From positions 9,821 to 73,820 of the forward strand of contig CBDUOG010000003.1 of assembly GCA_965368785.1 (NCBI GenBank): a stretch of 64,000 nucleotides of DNA. Direction: 5' to 3'. This DNA comes from Silanimonas sp965368785 (lineage in GTDB: Bacteria > Pseudomonadota > Gammaproteobacteria > Xanthomonadales > Xanthomonadaceae). Of this stretch, positions 17,036 to 27,000 are shown in pieces (the first letter of the stretch is position 1; every line of letters begins with the position of its first letter). The notes below the pieces were generated by a model that saw only the letters and a program-made list of their open reading frames with translations, was not told the origin of the DNA and ran no database searches. A program made the translations under genes and the position numbers.

Positions 17036-18133
17036 TCAGGGCTGATGTCCACGGGCTAGGTACTCCAGGCTGCGCATCTCATTCAGGCGAGATGCGGCGC
17101 GTTGCCACTCCAAACCGAACTTGGTGCCCGTGTACAGCAATCCAGGTTGCGCGGCAGCACTGATGATCAGATTGACGTTATGGTCGTACAGCGCATCAAT
17201 CAGATAGACCAAGCGCCGAATCGCATCAGGCGGCTGATCATCAAGAATTGGCACATCCGATAGCACCACGGTATGGAAATCGCGAGCGATCTCGACAAAG
17301 TCGGCACTGGAGCGCGCAGTTCTGCATGCGGTATCAAAACTAATCCACAGCAGTCCCTCGCTCAAGGCGATGCACGGAATTTCGCGGCCATTAATCTCAA
17401 GCCCGACCTGACGTTGCAATCCAATCGCCAGGCGCTCCACGTGAGCCTCAATGGCGCTGTTCGCCTGAGCACCAAGCGGTGTCAGATACGTCTCGGCGGA
17501 GGTTAACTGGCGCAAGCGATAATCGTTCGGGCTCTCAAGTGCGTGCACGACACAATGCCGATGCAATAGATCAATTGCCGGCAAAAACCGAGCGCGTTGC
17601 AAACCATCTTTATACAGATTTTCCGGCGGAATATTCGAAGTGGTTACCAATACGACACCGCGAATAAACAACTGGTCGAGCAGTCGACCCAGAATCATCG
17701 CATCGGCGATATCGGCGACGAAAAACTCGTCCAAAACCAATACACGCGAGTTCTGCGCAATTTGGCTGGCGACCAAAGCAACCGTATCGCTTTGACCCGA
17801 GTGCGTCTTCATCTGAGTATGTAAGTCCACCATAAAACGGTGAAAGTGCTTACGGATAATGCGCACATCAGGCAAAGATTCAATCAAGACTTCGGTCATA
17901 AGGGTTTTCCCGCGACCGACGCTACCCCATAAATACAAGCCTTGTGGTGCGTGCGCGCCGCGCAAACGCAGCCACCAGCGCCGAAGTGGTCCGACTACGG
18001 TCCGATTAACGAAGGCCGCATGAATTCGATCTAATTCGGCCACCGCCAGCACTTGCGCCGGATCGCGAATCCAACCCTTGCGCGCAACTGCTTCGGCGTA
18101 AATTTGCGACGGCGTTCGGTGCTGTACTGACAT
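17036..18133 (-). CDS. zapE: Cell division protein ZapE (AFG1-like ATPase)
   Basis: A 365-residue P-loop ATPase of the AFG1/ZapE family (E. coli 375). Walker A is LWGSVGRGKTLMTEV and Walker B is RVLVLDEFFVADIAD. HFHRFMVDLHTQM and VVLVTTSNIPPENLYKDGLQR are family landmarks. In E. coli ZapE associates with the Z-ring during late or stressed division; mitochondrial relatives handle membrane proteins. It lies downstream of, and 9 bases from, an alpha/beta hydrolase gene on the same strand, so the two probably share a transcript. Confidence 0.92.
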   Translation of the reverse strand: MSVQHRTPSQIYAEAVARKGWIRDPAQVLAVAELDRIHAAFVNRTVVGPLRRWWLRLRGAHAPQGLYLWGSVGRGKTLMTEVLIESLPDVRIIRKHFHRFMVDLHTQMKTHSGQSDTVALVASQIAQNSRVLVLDEFFVADIADAMILGRLLDQLFIRGVVLVTTSNIPPENLYKDGLQRARFLPAIDLLHRHCVVHALESPNDYRLRQLTSAETYLTPLGAQANSAIEAHVERLAIGLQRQVGLEINGREIPCIALSEGLLWISFDTACRTARSSADFVEIARDFHTVVLSDVPILDDQPPDAIRRLVYLIDALYDHNVNLIISAAAQPGLLYTGTKFGLEWQRAASRLNEMRSLEYLARGHQP

Positions 18134-18142
18134 GCGCCGCGC

Positions 18143-18814
18143 TTATGCTGCTGGCGGTTGCGGCAGATGCTTTTTGATGCCGTTCTTCAGGGCGCCGCGC
18201 AAATCCATTAATCGACGATGGAAAAAATGACCGGTCTGCGGCATGCGTACCAAGGTCATGTCTTCTACATCCAGAGATTCCAGCCATTCATAAACTCTAG
18301 CACCGGATATCACTTCGTCTTCGTCGCCCTGGATAACCAACCACGGACTATTAGGTGAGGGCACCCCATCAAAGTCACGAAACCCGACGGGCGGTGCGAT
18401 TGAAATCATAAACTTAACCGGCAGTTGTCGCGCCGCACGCAAGCTTACCCAGGCACCGAATGAAAAGCCGGCCAGCCACAGCTGAGCGCCTGGATTTTGC
18501 TTTGCAGCCCATTCGGCTACTGCAATTAAATCCAGCGTTTCGCCACGACCTTCATCGTAAACCCCATCAGACGCACCCACGCCACGGAAGTTGAAGCGAA
18601 CGACACGAACGCCGCACTCGCGTAAAGCACGCGCAGTCATCGTGACCACTTTATTGTGCATGCTGCCGCCATCAGGCGGATGGGGGTGAGACACGATGGC
18701 AACAACGGGCTGTGCCGAATGCTCGGGCAAATCAATCGCCAACTCAATCCGACCCGCGGGGCCGTTGAGCATCATCGTGCCCGACTCGTTTGGAAAGGGC
18801 TGAACGTTTTTCAT
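18143..18814 (-). CDS. Alpha/beta hydrolase (COG2945-type)
   Basis: A 223-residue small alpha/beta hydrolase of the predicted-hydrolase group I know as COG2945. SHPHPPDGGSMHNKVV is a strong family marker. The nucleophile Ser is in LAGFSFGAWVSL, the Asp in VIQGDEDEVI and the His in QTGHFFHRRL, so the triad appears complete. There is no signal peptide and the substrate is unknown. It starts at an ATG (18814) with no close rival and precedes zapE in the same direction, only 9 bases away. Confidence 0.85.
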   Translation of the reverse strand: MKNVQPFPNESGTMMLNGPAGRIELAIDLPEHSAQPVVAIVSHPHPPDGGSMHNKVVTMTARALRECGVRVVRFNFRGVGASDGVYDEGRGETLDLIAVAEWAAKQNPGAQLWLAGFSFGAWVSLRAARQLPVKFMISIAPPVGFRDFDGVPSPNSPWLVIQGDEDEVISGARVYEWLESLDVEDMTLVRMPQTGHFFHRRLMDLRGALKNGIKKHLPQPPAA

Positions 18815-18847
18815 GGGCGCTAGTGTAGTCCTTTTCCTCAGAAACGG

Positions 18848-20635
18848 TTACAGCTGCAAATCCACAACTAAGGGATCATGGTCAGATGAACGCCAAGGCC
18901 CGGGCTGCGTACTATTGCTGTATTCAAAGTCACTGAGTTCGTCAGCATTAATATGCCACTTATACGCACCTACTAAGTACTTGTGCGCACTATGCGACAG
19001 CAGCACGTGATCAAGCCGACCGGCCTCAGCATTAAACACATAAGAGTAAACATCCGATGTAACGGAGAACGCATCGCGCCAGCCATGTTGTTTCAGCCAC
19101 TGCAGTGGATCTTCCATCGCGTAGGCATTCAAATCACCCATGATTATGCGCAAATCACTACCGCTGCGCGTCGGATCACTGGCCAACCACTCACTTAAGC
19201 GCTGCGCCGACTCCAGGCGCGAGGCGTTAAAGCAGGACTGTCCGTCGTTTTTATCCTGGTCGGGGCCCTGTGCATCCGCACAACTACCTTTGGATTTAAA
19301 GTGATTGGCGGCAACCGTAAATACAACACCCTTTTTCGAGCGAAAGCTCTGGGCAATAGGCGGTCGCGATTTTCCATCAAATACGCCACCGAGCAGGAGC
19401 CCTGCATTGCCCTGCGTACTTACCCTGTCCTTACGGAATATCATCGCTACCGCGATGCTGTCATTGCCGGGCTTAGACGGTACCGAAAGCCCGGTCCACA
19501 CGTTACCGCGCACCCCTTTATTGAGTGCGGCAAGTAAATCGTCCTGTGCACTCGACTCTTGGTCATAGTCGTTTTCAATCTCCTGCAAGGCGATGATGTC
19601 CGGATCCAACAGACTGACGACTTCAACATGCTTGTCTAGTTGGCGCTGGTACTCCTGCGCATCTGCAGCGCCGCGCTCAGTAGGAAATCCACCGCCCCGG
19701 CCGTCGCCATTGAATAAATTGAGCAGATTCAGACTCATCAATCGCAGCGTCGATGGTGTGCGCGGCGGTGCAGACGGACGCTCGGCCTGAGTGAACTTAC
19801 CAGGTGCGTCGGTCAGTTGAAGACGATAGTATCCGTGGCGCTGATCGATGATGCCCTGAACCTGCTCTATGACCGTTCCGGTTCGATAGGGATTTTCTGC
19901 ATCGATCGCCGTGGGCAAGTACCAAATTTTCTTTGGATTTTGCGCGTTGCGCGCATCGTCAATAATAATTCGGCGCCGCTCATTTTCTTTGGCCAAACGA
20001 CGCGCTTCCACGCCGGGCTCAACGATGTCCGTTGGAACAAACAGACGACCGTCAAAACTAACTACCAACTCACCAAAGCGACGCAAATTATGGGTACCGG
20101 AAATTGTTAGCGGCGATTGAATCGCAACACGCATACCTTCCAGCGACTCCCAACTTTCAACCCGAACCGGAGCCGTACTGAGCAATACCGGATTCGGTAA
20201 CGGCGCCTGACCGATTGAATTCATTGCGATTGGCTCCAGCGCGGTCAGGCTGCTTGCAACATCGCCCAATTCGGCAACCACGCCAGTAATCTCGACAAGC
20301 TCACCGAGCCGAATACGCGGCTCCTGAGACCTATCGTGTTGCACGAATATTGCATCGGAAGTGGCGCGATGCCTATCGGGTATTTCGCTTTGAAGAAAAA
20401 AGCCATTCAAGCCACCCACAAAATTGGCGCTAACTACGCCACGCACTCGAACGGACTGGCCTAGCAGCGGGCTAATATCGCCCTTGCCCTGCACTTGAGC
20501 AATCGTTTTGGACGGATAAATTACTTGTGCCGGGGCGTCGCCTGTAGCCTCGGCACCGCCGCGACCAGAGTCGCTCGGCAGGCAGGCCGAAAGTGTCGTA
20601 AAACACACAAAGGCAATGCTTATTTGACATTTCAT
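18848..20635 (-). CDS. Extracellular-type nuclease lipoprotein (EEP domain, ExeM/NucH-like)
   Basis: A 595-residue secreted nuclease. The N-terminal signal ends in a lipobox-like LSACLPS. The first half contains an OB-fold-like region as in ExeM/NucH nucleases (VRGVVSANFVGGLNGFFLQS). The second half is an endonuclease/exonuclease/phosphatase domain: RLMSLNLLNLF, ALQEIENDYD with the catalytic Glu, MGDLNAYAMEDPL, RLDHVLLS and the terminal SDHDPLVVDL. These carry the metal-binding and catalytic Asp, Asn and His of the family. It probably degrades extracellular DNA for nutrition or biofilm turnover. About 60 bases with a terminator separate it from the cytochrome gene upstream on the same strand. 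Confidence 0.86.
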   Translation of the reverse strand: MKCQISIAFVCFTTLSACLPSDSGRGGAEATGDAPAQVIYPSKTIAQVQGKGDISPLLGQSVRVRGVVSANFVGGLNGFFLQSEIPDRHRATSDAIFVQHDRSQEPRIRLGELVEITGVVAELGDVASSLTALEPIAMNSIGQAPLPNPVLLSTAPVRVESWESLEGMRVAIQSPLTISGTHNLRRFGELVVSFDGRLFVPTDIVEPGVEARRLAKENERRRIIIDDARNAQNPKKIWYLPTAIDAENPYRTGTVIEQVQGIIDQRHGYYRLQLTDAPGKFTQAERPSAPPRTPSTLRLMSLNLLNLFNGDGRGGGFPTERGAADAQEYQRQLDKHVEVVSLLDPDIIALQEIENDYDQESSAQDDLLAALNKGVRGNVWTGLSVPSKPGNDSIAVAMIFRKDRVSTQGNAGLLLGGVFDGKSRPPIAQSFRSKKGVVFTVAANHFKSKGSCADAQGPDQDKNDGQSCFNASRLESAQRLSEWLASDPTRSGSDLRIIMGDLNAYAMEDPLQWLKQHGWRDAFSVTSDVYSYVFNAEAGRLDHVLLSHSAHKYLVGAYKWHINADELSDFEYSNSTQPGPWRSSDHDPLVVDLQL

Positions 20636-20653
20636 TTATTCACTCCAAAACGC

Positions 20654-20680
20654 AAAACGCCGCCCGACGGCGGCGTTTGT
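20654..20680 (-). terminator. Rho-independent terminator after the cytochrome c gene
   Basis: A 10-base perfect stem, 20655-20664 (AAACGCCGCC) pairing with 20669-20678, with a 4-base loop. Read on the minus strand it follows the cytochrome stop by about 20 bases and is trailed by TTTTGCGTTTTGG. It should end the cytochrome transcript before the nuclease gene. Confidence 0.78.
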
Positions 20681-20697
20681 CCGCAAGCGCGTCCGGC

Positions 20698-21216
20698 TTA
20701 CTTGAGATTATCCAGCATGTATTGGACCGCCGCACGTACTTGCTCATCGTTCAACGACGCGTTGCCGCCACGAGCCGGCATAACGCCTTCTTCCGGACCG
20801 TCGTAGCCTTCAATCGCATGTTTTACCAAAGTATCGAGGCCAACCCCGGTACGGCCAGCCCAGGCCGCTTTGGTCATCAACGGAGCACCGCCGGCGCCAC
20901 TGTTATGGCAGGCCCCGCACAAATTCGCGAAAATTACCGTGCCATCGAGCGTCCCGCCGTAGGCGACAACACCTTTGGCTGCTTCGGCGGCCAGGCGCTG
21001 CGCCTCTTGCGCTGCCGCCATGCCGGTATCGCCGGCATAGACTGCACCGACCGGCGCGATGCGCTCAACTTTGCGCTGCTGTGCCGATTCATTGGGCTCA
21101 ATTTCTTGTTGGCTGTTAAACCACAATCCAAGTAGGATCAGGGCGACCATAATGCCGAACAAGATGGCGATGACCTGAGAAAAGTGTTTTAAGAATACGA
21201 GATCGTGATTACGCAA
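20698..21216 (-). CDS. Membrane-anchored cytochrome c5-like protein
   Basis: A 172-residue class I c-type cytochrome. An uncleaved N-terminal anchor (VIAILFGIMVALILLGLWF, about residues 15-33) places the heme domain in the periplasm. The single heme site is CGACH, in FANLCGACHNSG, and the likely distal Met ligand is in EGVMPARGG. The C-terminal QVRAAVQYML helix is typical of cytochrome c5. The role is electron transfer in an undetermined respiratory branch. The gene stands alone with its own terminator. Confidence 0.9.
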   Translation of the reverse strand: MRNHDLVFLKHFSQVIAILFGIMVALILLGLWFNSQQEIEPNESAQQRKVERIAPVGAVYAGDTGMAAAQEAQRLAAEAAKGVVAYGGTLDGTVIFANLCGACHNSGAGGAPLMTKAAWAGRTGVGLDTLVKHAIEGYDGPEEGVMPARGGNASLNDEQVRAAVQYMLDNLK

Positions 21217-21387
21217 GGGGCACCTAGTCCTAGCTGAACTTAAGCATTTCGCTGGGCTGGCATTATATCGGTCTTGAGGCCCTTGGCAAAAGCATTCTTG
21301 TCCGGAAAGCTGCTTTTGCGGGAATTCTGGGGCCGGATGTTCGAACTTGAGCGCTGCGCCTTCGGCTGATTTGGCCAGTGGCAGGGG

Positions 21388-22299
21388 CTAAAAGATCGAA
21401 AAGCCGGTGCGCTGCGTCAGCATGGCCAGCGCTTTCATACCCACCAAAGAATTGCCCGACGGGCCCAGAGCGGGTGACCAGACGCAAACCGCGAACTTGC
21501 CCGGAAGCACCGCAAGAATGCCACCACCGACCCCGCTCTTGGCGGCCAGACCGATTCGATACGCAAATTCACCGGCAGCGTCGTAGGTTCCGCAGGTCAG
21601 CATCAGTGCATTGATGTGCTTACTTTGCTGCAGGCTCAGGGCGCGATTGCCATTGAGCTCAATGCCACCATTGGCCAGGCAATATCCGGCCTTAGCGACT
21701 TCCACACAATTCATCGCAATTGAGCAGTGGTGAAAATACGCGTCAAGAACCACCGCCGGGTCATGCTTGAGGTTACCGAAGCTTTTAATAAACCAGGCCA
21801 TCGCAGTATTGCGAAAACCAGTTGCTTGCTCGCCGGCGGCCACTTCGTAGTCGAAATCGATCGTCGGCGACTGCGCCAGCTTGCGAATTGCGCCGATGAC
21901 ACTTTGTTTGGCATCCGGCAGGTGATCAAGGATCACATCGGTTACGACCAGAGCCCCGGCGTTGATGAACGGATTGCGCGGAATGCCCCGCTCATTTTCC
22001 AGCTGGACCAGCGAATTAAACTTTGAGCCCGACGGCTCCTTGCCCACGCGTTGCCACAGGCGATCGTCAAAATGCTGCATGGCGACCGCCAGAGTCCATA
22101 CTTTGCTCATCGACTGAATCGAAAAACGCTCAATGGCGTCGCCCGCTTGATAGATCGTTCCATCAACGCTTATCAAGGCCATACCCAGCTTTTGCGCGCT
22201 GATACGCGCCAGCGGCGGAATGTAACTGGCGACCTCACCCTGACCCAGCTGCGGACCCAGAGACTCGACAATCTCTTCGAGCAAACTTTGATAATCCAT
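21388..22299 (-). CDS. glsA: Glutaminase
   Basis: A 303-residue serine-dependent glutaminase that hydrolyses glutamine to glutamate and ammonia. The catalytic Ser-x-x-Lys is in RFSIQSMSKVWTL. RVGKEPSGSKFNSLVQLE and GIPRNPFINAGALV are highly conserved blocks, and the closing GVGGGILAVLPGKFAV is also typical. The ATG at 22299 gives the usual N-terminus (MDYQSLLEE), with GGA at a suitable distance. Upstream ATG (22305) and TTG (22317) codons are possible. It is separated from recD by 76 bases. Confidence 0.94.
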   Translation of the reverse strand: MDYQSLLEEIVESLGPQLGQGEVASYIPPLARISAQKLGMALISVDGTIYQAGDAIERFSIQSMSKVWTLAVAMQHFDDRLWQRVGKEPSGSKFNSLVQLENERGIPRNPFINAGALVVTDVILDHLPDAKQSVIGAIRKLAQSPTIDFDYEVAAGEQATGFRNTAMAWFIKSFGNLKHDPAVVLDAYFHHCSIAMNCVEVAKAGYCLANGGIELNGNRALSLQQSKHINALMLTCGTYDAAGEFAYRIGLAAKSGVGGGILAVLPGKFAVCVWSPALGPSGNSLVGMKALAMLTQRTGFSIF

Positions 22300-22375
22300 C
22301 AACATTCCAGCGCGCAAGAATCCACAATCATATATCGGCGGCGGCGCACAAAATTAAATTCGAGCATTTGCGCTC

Positions 22376-24058
22376 TTAGAGCCGCTGATTTAACGCATCG
22401 AACAATCCGCCCAGGCGCCGCTCCTGATAGGCCAGGCACGCACCAACCACTTCATCGCTAGCGTATAGCTTGAGGCTCGACTTGGCACGCGTGAGTGCGG
22501 TGTACAGTAACTGTCGCGAGTGCAATGCGTGCTGGGGCTCAGGCGGCAACACGATGGTTACCTGCTGATATTCCGAGCCCTGCGATTTATGCACAGTTAG
22601 CGCAAAAGCGGACTCGTGCGGTGGCAAGTCATCCACGCTGAAGCTTCTGACATCGGATTCACAGCGGAAGTAAACACGCAGCGCGCCATCGGCGTCGGCT
22701 AGACACAATCCGATATCGCCGTTAAATAGACCCCGGTTGGCATCGTTGCTGCGCACCATCACACGGCGTCCGGGGTACCACAGCTGCTGGGCCGGCAATT
22801 GCTGGTGCAGTTTGATCTGGCTCTCAATAGCGCGATTAATCGAATGACTGCCCCAAGGCCCGTGGCGTACGCTGCATAAAATGGATTGATCGTTAAGGCT
22901 GCGCAATGCCGCAAACGCTTCGGACTCACCGGATGCATTCACGACAAATTCGCCGCGGCAAATTTGCTGCGCTGAATCGTTAATCATTTCACGCAGATCC
23001 ACCGCATCCGGTGCCATGCACCATTGAATCGTTGAATCTGCAGCTGCTTGTCTGAAGGCACTCAAATCACCGGCCCGACACGCAGCAAATAGCGTCTGCA
23101 ACGCCCGATCACTGCGGTGAATTGTGCTTAGCTCAGCGACCGCCGACTTTGCCTTAGCCTGCAGCGCGCGCTGCAAGTCGGCCAAAGGCGAACCAGCCGA
23201 TATCGCGCTGAGCTGATCCGGATCACCAACGACCAACAACTGGCACTCCCGTGCGCACGATTGCAGCAGGGCGCGAAAATGCCCCAGATCGATCATGGAT
23301 GCTTCATCAACAACGATCAGATCAAAAGGAAGGGTCTCTATTGACCCCGAAGCCAAGCCTCCACGAATGCGTTGGCCGAGAAGACGATGCAACGTCTGCG
23401 CGCGAAGTTCCCGGAGCGTGTGCAAATGCGGCTGCCATCGCGCGTTTAGATGTTGCGCCAGCAAATCCGCCCCCGCACTAATCGCTTCGGCCATACGTTG
23501 CGCTGCCTTGCCGGTTGGTGCCGCAAGGGCAATACGCAATGGCTGATCTGCCTGCTGCAATATCTGCAATAGATAACGCAAAATCAGGCTGGTCTTTCCG
23601 GTTCCCGGCCCGCCCGTAAGTAAGAATAATTTATGTGCAACCGCAGCCTGCAGCGCCTGCGCTTGATCGGCTGAGCAGCCTTGCAATAATTCGGCATCGA
23701 GTGCACTGCCGGGGATTGCATCCACGCAACGTGCACTTATCTGATCTGCAATAAATTGTTCGTGATCAAAATTTCGGCGCAAAAATAATCGTTGCCGCGC
23801 ATCAATCACCATGGCTGCCGCACTGCCCTCGTCGCCAAGCCATTTGCCCGTAAGTTCACGACGCAGCGCCTGCACATCCAGACCCGCGGCATGCTGTTGA
23901 ATGAATGTTGCATCGGCTAAATCAATACAGGCATGGCCATTGGCCTCTGCGGCCAGACACAGAGCAGCCAAATGCCCGAGCACGCCCGAGCCACTATGCG
24001 TGCGGACCAATTCGGCCAGCGCCCGGTCCACTTCGCGCAATGTCAGCTCAGAGTGCAT
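22376..24058 (-). CDS. recD: Exodeoxyribonuclease V alpha subunit RecD
   Basis: A 560-residue SF1B 5'-3' helicase subunit of RecBCD. Walker A is LLTGGPGTGKTSLILR and motif II is IVVDEASMIDL. Motif III (LLVVGDPDQLSAISAG) and the C-terminal ALTVHKSQGSEYQQV and LLYTALTRAKSSL complete the set. RecD drives the fast strand before Chi and its control of the complex is what Chi modifies. It is the last gene of recC-recB-recD; its ATG lies inside the 3' end of recB (11-base overlap), so translation is coupled. Confidence 0.95.
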   Translation of the reverse strand: MHSELTLREVDRALAELVRTHSGSGVLGHLAALCLAAEANGHACIDLADATFIQQHAAGLDVQALRRELTGKWLGDEGSAAAMVIDARQRLFLRRNFDHEQFIADQISARCVDAIPGSALDAELLQGCSADQAQALQAAVAHKLFLLTGGPGTGKTSLILRYLLQILQQADQPLRIALAAPTGKAAQRMAEAISAGADLLAQHLNARWQPHLHTLRELRAQTLHRLLGQRIRGGLASGSIETLPFDLIVVDEASMIDLGHFRALLQSCARECQLLVVGDPDQLSAISAGSPLADLQRALQAKAKSAVAELSTIHRSDRALQTLFAACRAGDLSAFRQAAADSTIQWCMAPDAVDLREMINDSAQQICRGEFVVNASGESEAFAALRSLNDQSILCSVRHGPWGSHSINRAIESQIKLHQQLPAQQLWYPGRRVMVRSNDANRGLFNGDIGLCLADADGALRVYFRCESDVRSFSVDDLPPHESAFALTVHKSQGSEYQQVTIVLPPEPQHALHSRQLLYTALTRAKSSLKLYASDEVVGACLAYQERRLGGLFDALNQRL

Positions 24059-27000
24059 GCTCAGCCTCCGATAGCCAGATGCGCGCGGCTTTGATGAGTT
24101 CGGGCGGAAACTGCAGCTCGCTTAAACCCAGGCCATCGGCCAGACCAAAACCACGTACAAACAAGTAATAGGCACCGCCAAGTTGCTGCTCCACGCAATA
24201 GCCGGTGATCCGCCGCTGCAGAAATCGATCCAAGGCCAGGCAGTACAGGAAGGCTTGAAAACCATAGGCATGTTTGTGCATTTCCCGCGCCAAATTCTCG
24301 GGGCGATAATCCTGAGCCCGGGAACCTAACCAGTTACTTTTGTAATCGAGAATGTAATAACGCCCGGCGTGTCGAAACACCAAGTCAATCGCACCATTAA
24401 AATAACCTGCAAGATCACTTTGATTGACATGCTCAGGGATTAAGTCGTCCCAACCATACTGTTTGCACAACGCGCGTAATCCAGCCAAATTGCGCCGGCT
24501 TAACTTAAACTCAAAACGCATCTCAGCCACACGATCGCTGAGAGCCAGCTTCTCAAGACTCACACCGCAGGGCAAGGCACATTGCAAATTGCGACGCAGC
24601 ATATGCGCAATTGCGTCGATCACTTCAGCGCTATCACTACCCTCGGCAATACCGAACAGCAGTAACGCATTCCGGATCAATGCGGTCAGCTCTGCCGGAC
24701 TTTGGCAACCACGCTCGTGCTCAAAAATGTAATGGACCGCATTACCAAACACGGTGCCCTTGATATTCGAAAGGGTCTGCAACTCCAAATGCACTTCATC
24801 GCGATCATCAATGAGCAGCGGCTCGGCATCGAGCTCGTCGCCAGCCGGCGCAAACTCGAAGCGATGCGCATGCCCCATTACCGAACTAAAACTGCATCGT
24901 CCAACGCCCAACGGCGTGTACGGCAATTCACGAACGCTAATCGGGCGCACAATCTCAGCGGATGAAATACTTTCTCTCTGGCGATCAGCCGCATCAGAAT
25001 CGATCACGGTAAGCTGCGCAAGATCTTGCTCAGCCGGCAATTCACCAACGCACAATTCAGCCAGTACCTGTGCCAGATCACGCCCGGCGCCATCAGAGCG
25101 TACGTAGTCACCGACATTGATAAAAACATGGCTCGCCAATTTTGCACGGGTAATCGCCACGTAGGCCAGGCGGGTGTTTTCCTGACGCTTTTCGTGCGCT
25201 TCGCGCGCCTGACTATCGGCCAACTCAGAACTGCCCAGATCAATGCACAGCTGGCCAGCATCATCGTGATACAAAGGAAACTGAAACCCGCGTCCGGCCG
25301 CAGAGTTCGCTTCAGGCAGGAACGGTATAAATACGAAAGGAAACTGCAGGCCCTTGGCCGCATGAATGGTCAGTAAGCGCACGCCGGGTTGATCGCTTTC
25401 CATTCGAAGGTCGCTGGATTCCTCATCGTCTACTTCGGCGCTGGTCATTTGCCACTGTCGGGCCAGATGCAACACCAGCTGGTCAAAACCCAAACCCTGC
25501 GCCGCTTTCGATTGTAATAACTCGGCTAAATGGCGCAGATCAGTCATCGCCCGTTCGCCATATTCAAATGGCAACAAGTTTGGGGCACAGTGCAGCAGCA
25601 CTTGTTCAATAACCGCGCAGATTCCCTGTTGCGCGAGTTGCTGATGCCAAACACGACAATGTTGGCGCCAGATATCGAGGCCGGCCACCGCTTCACCCCG
25701 TGCCGCGCATTGCAGCTGCGCCAGCTCGCCTCCGACGCAGCGCGTGGCAAATGCGGCGCGAACCAAAGACTCGTCGTGGGCCGAGTCGATCGCCTGCAGG
25801 ATTCGCCGCAACTCTTCAGCCCATTTGCTGCTGTACACGCTTTGCCCGGATCGCGTGCTATAGCGAATGCCGCGCTCGCGCAGTAGCGGCTTAATACCGT
25901 CAATTTGTTTATTCGTCCGCAGCAGCACCGCAACATCCGAGGCCAAAACCGCTTGTGCACTTTGGGCTCCCAGCAAATCGGCGATCGCATCAGCACACAG
26001 GCTTAATGCCCTGAATTCTTTTTCCGGCTTGTTTGCGCTTAACTCAAAGCGATGTACATGCAAACCCGTGCGCGACGGCTCGATCACAAGTTGCGTGCAG
26101 GCAGACTCGATTTCCTGATAGCGAATTTCATCACTTAAAAACGCATTTCGGGTTTGCTTGTATAAGGCATTATTGGCAGCAACCAATTTCGCTACTGATC
26201 GGTAGTTGCGGCGCAAGGTGTAACGCTGGTCCGCCGACTTAGCCGCAGCCAGATAAGCAAAAATGTCGCCGCCCCGAAACCCGTAAATGGCCTGCTTCGG
26301 ATCGCCGATTAAAGTTAAACCCAGCTCATCGTTCGCGGCCGGCCAAATTCGATCAAAGATGTCGAACTGTCGGGTATCGGTATCTTGAAATTCATCCACC
26401 ATCGCCACCGGATAGCGCGCCCGGATCGCGCCGGCCAGGTCCGCTCCGGATTCGCCGCGCAACGCGTGATGGAGCTGTTCAATGATTTGATCAAACGTCC
26501 ATTGCGAACGCTGCAAGGCACGCTCGTTCATCGCCTGTCGTGATTTTTCCAGCCAGTCATTGAGCAGAGCGCCTTGAATCAGCTCGTTGCTGCGAAATAA
26601 CAGCGCCGCAAATGGCAGGATTCTGGCGGCGGCCGGATGCTGTTCGAAACGCGCGCGTTCAGTGGCATTCAAAAATTGTTCGGCGTATTCGGATTCGTCG
26701 AATGCTTTACCGTCTCCACCCTTGAGCTGCGATAAATCCCGAGCTTCCAGCGCGCCGGCAATGGCCCCCAACCGGGTCCTAAGTTTGCTTTTACGTGATC
26801 CAAAATAGCTTTTGTCTTCACTGAGCTCACGCAGGCCGGCAATCAGCTCAGAATCACCCAACAGCATTTCAATTTGTGCCATGGCGCCGCTACGCGGTAT
26901 GGCACCGGGTCGGTCAATCTTCTTTAAGCGTTGGGCCAGGTATTCCGGTGATCGCTGTAGCAACGACGAATCAACCTCAGCGAACTGTACTTCGCGCCGC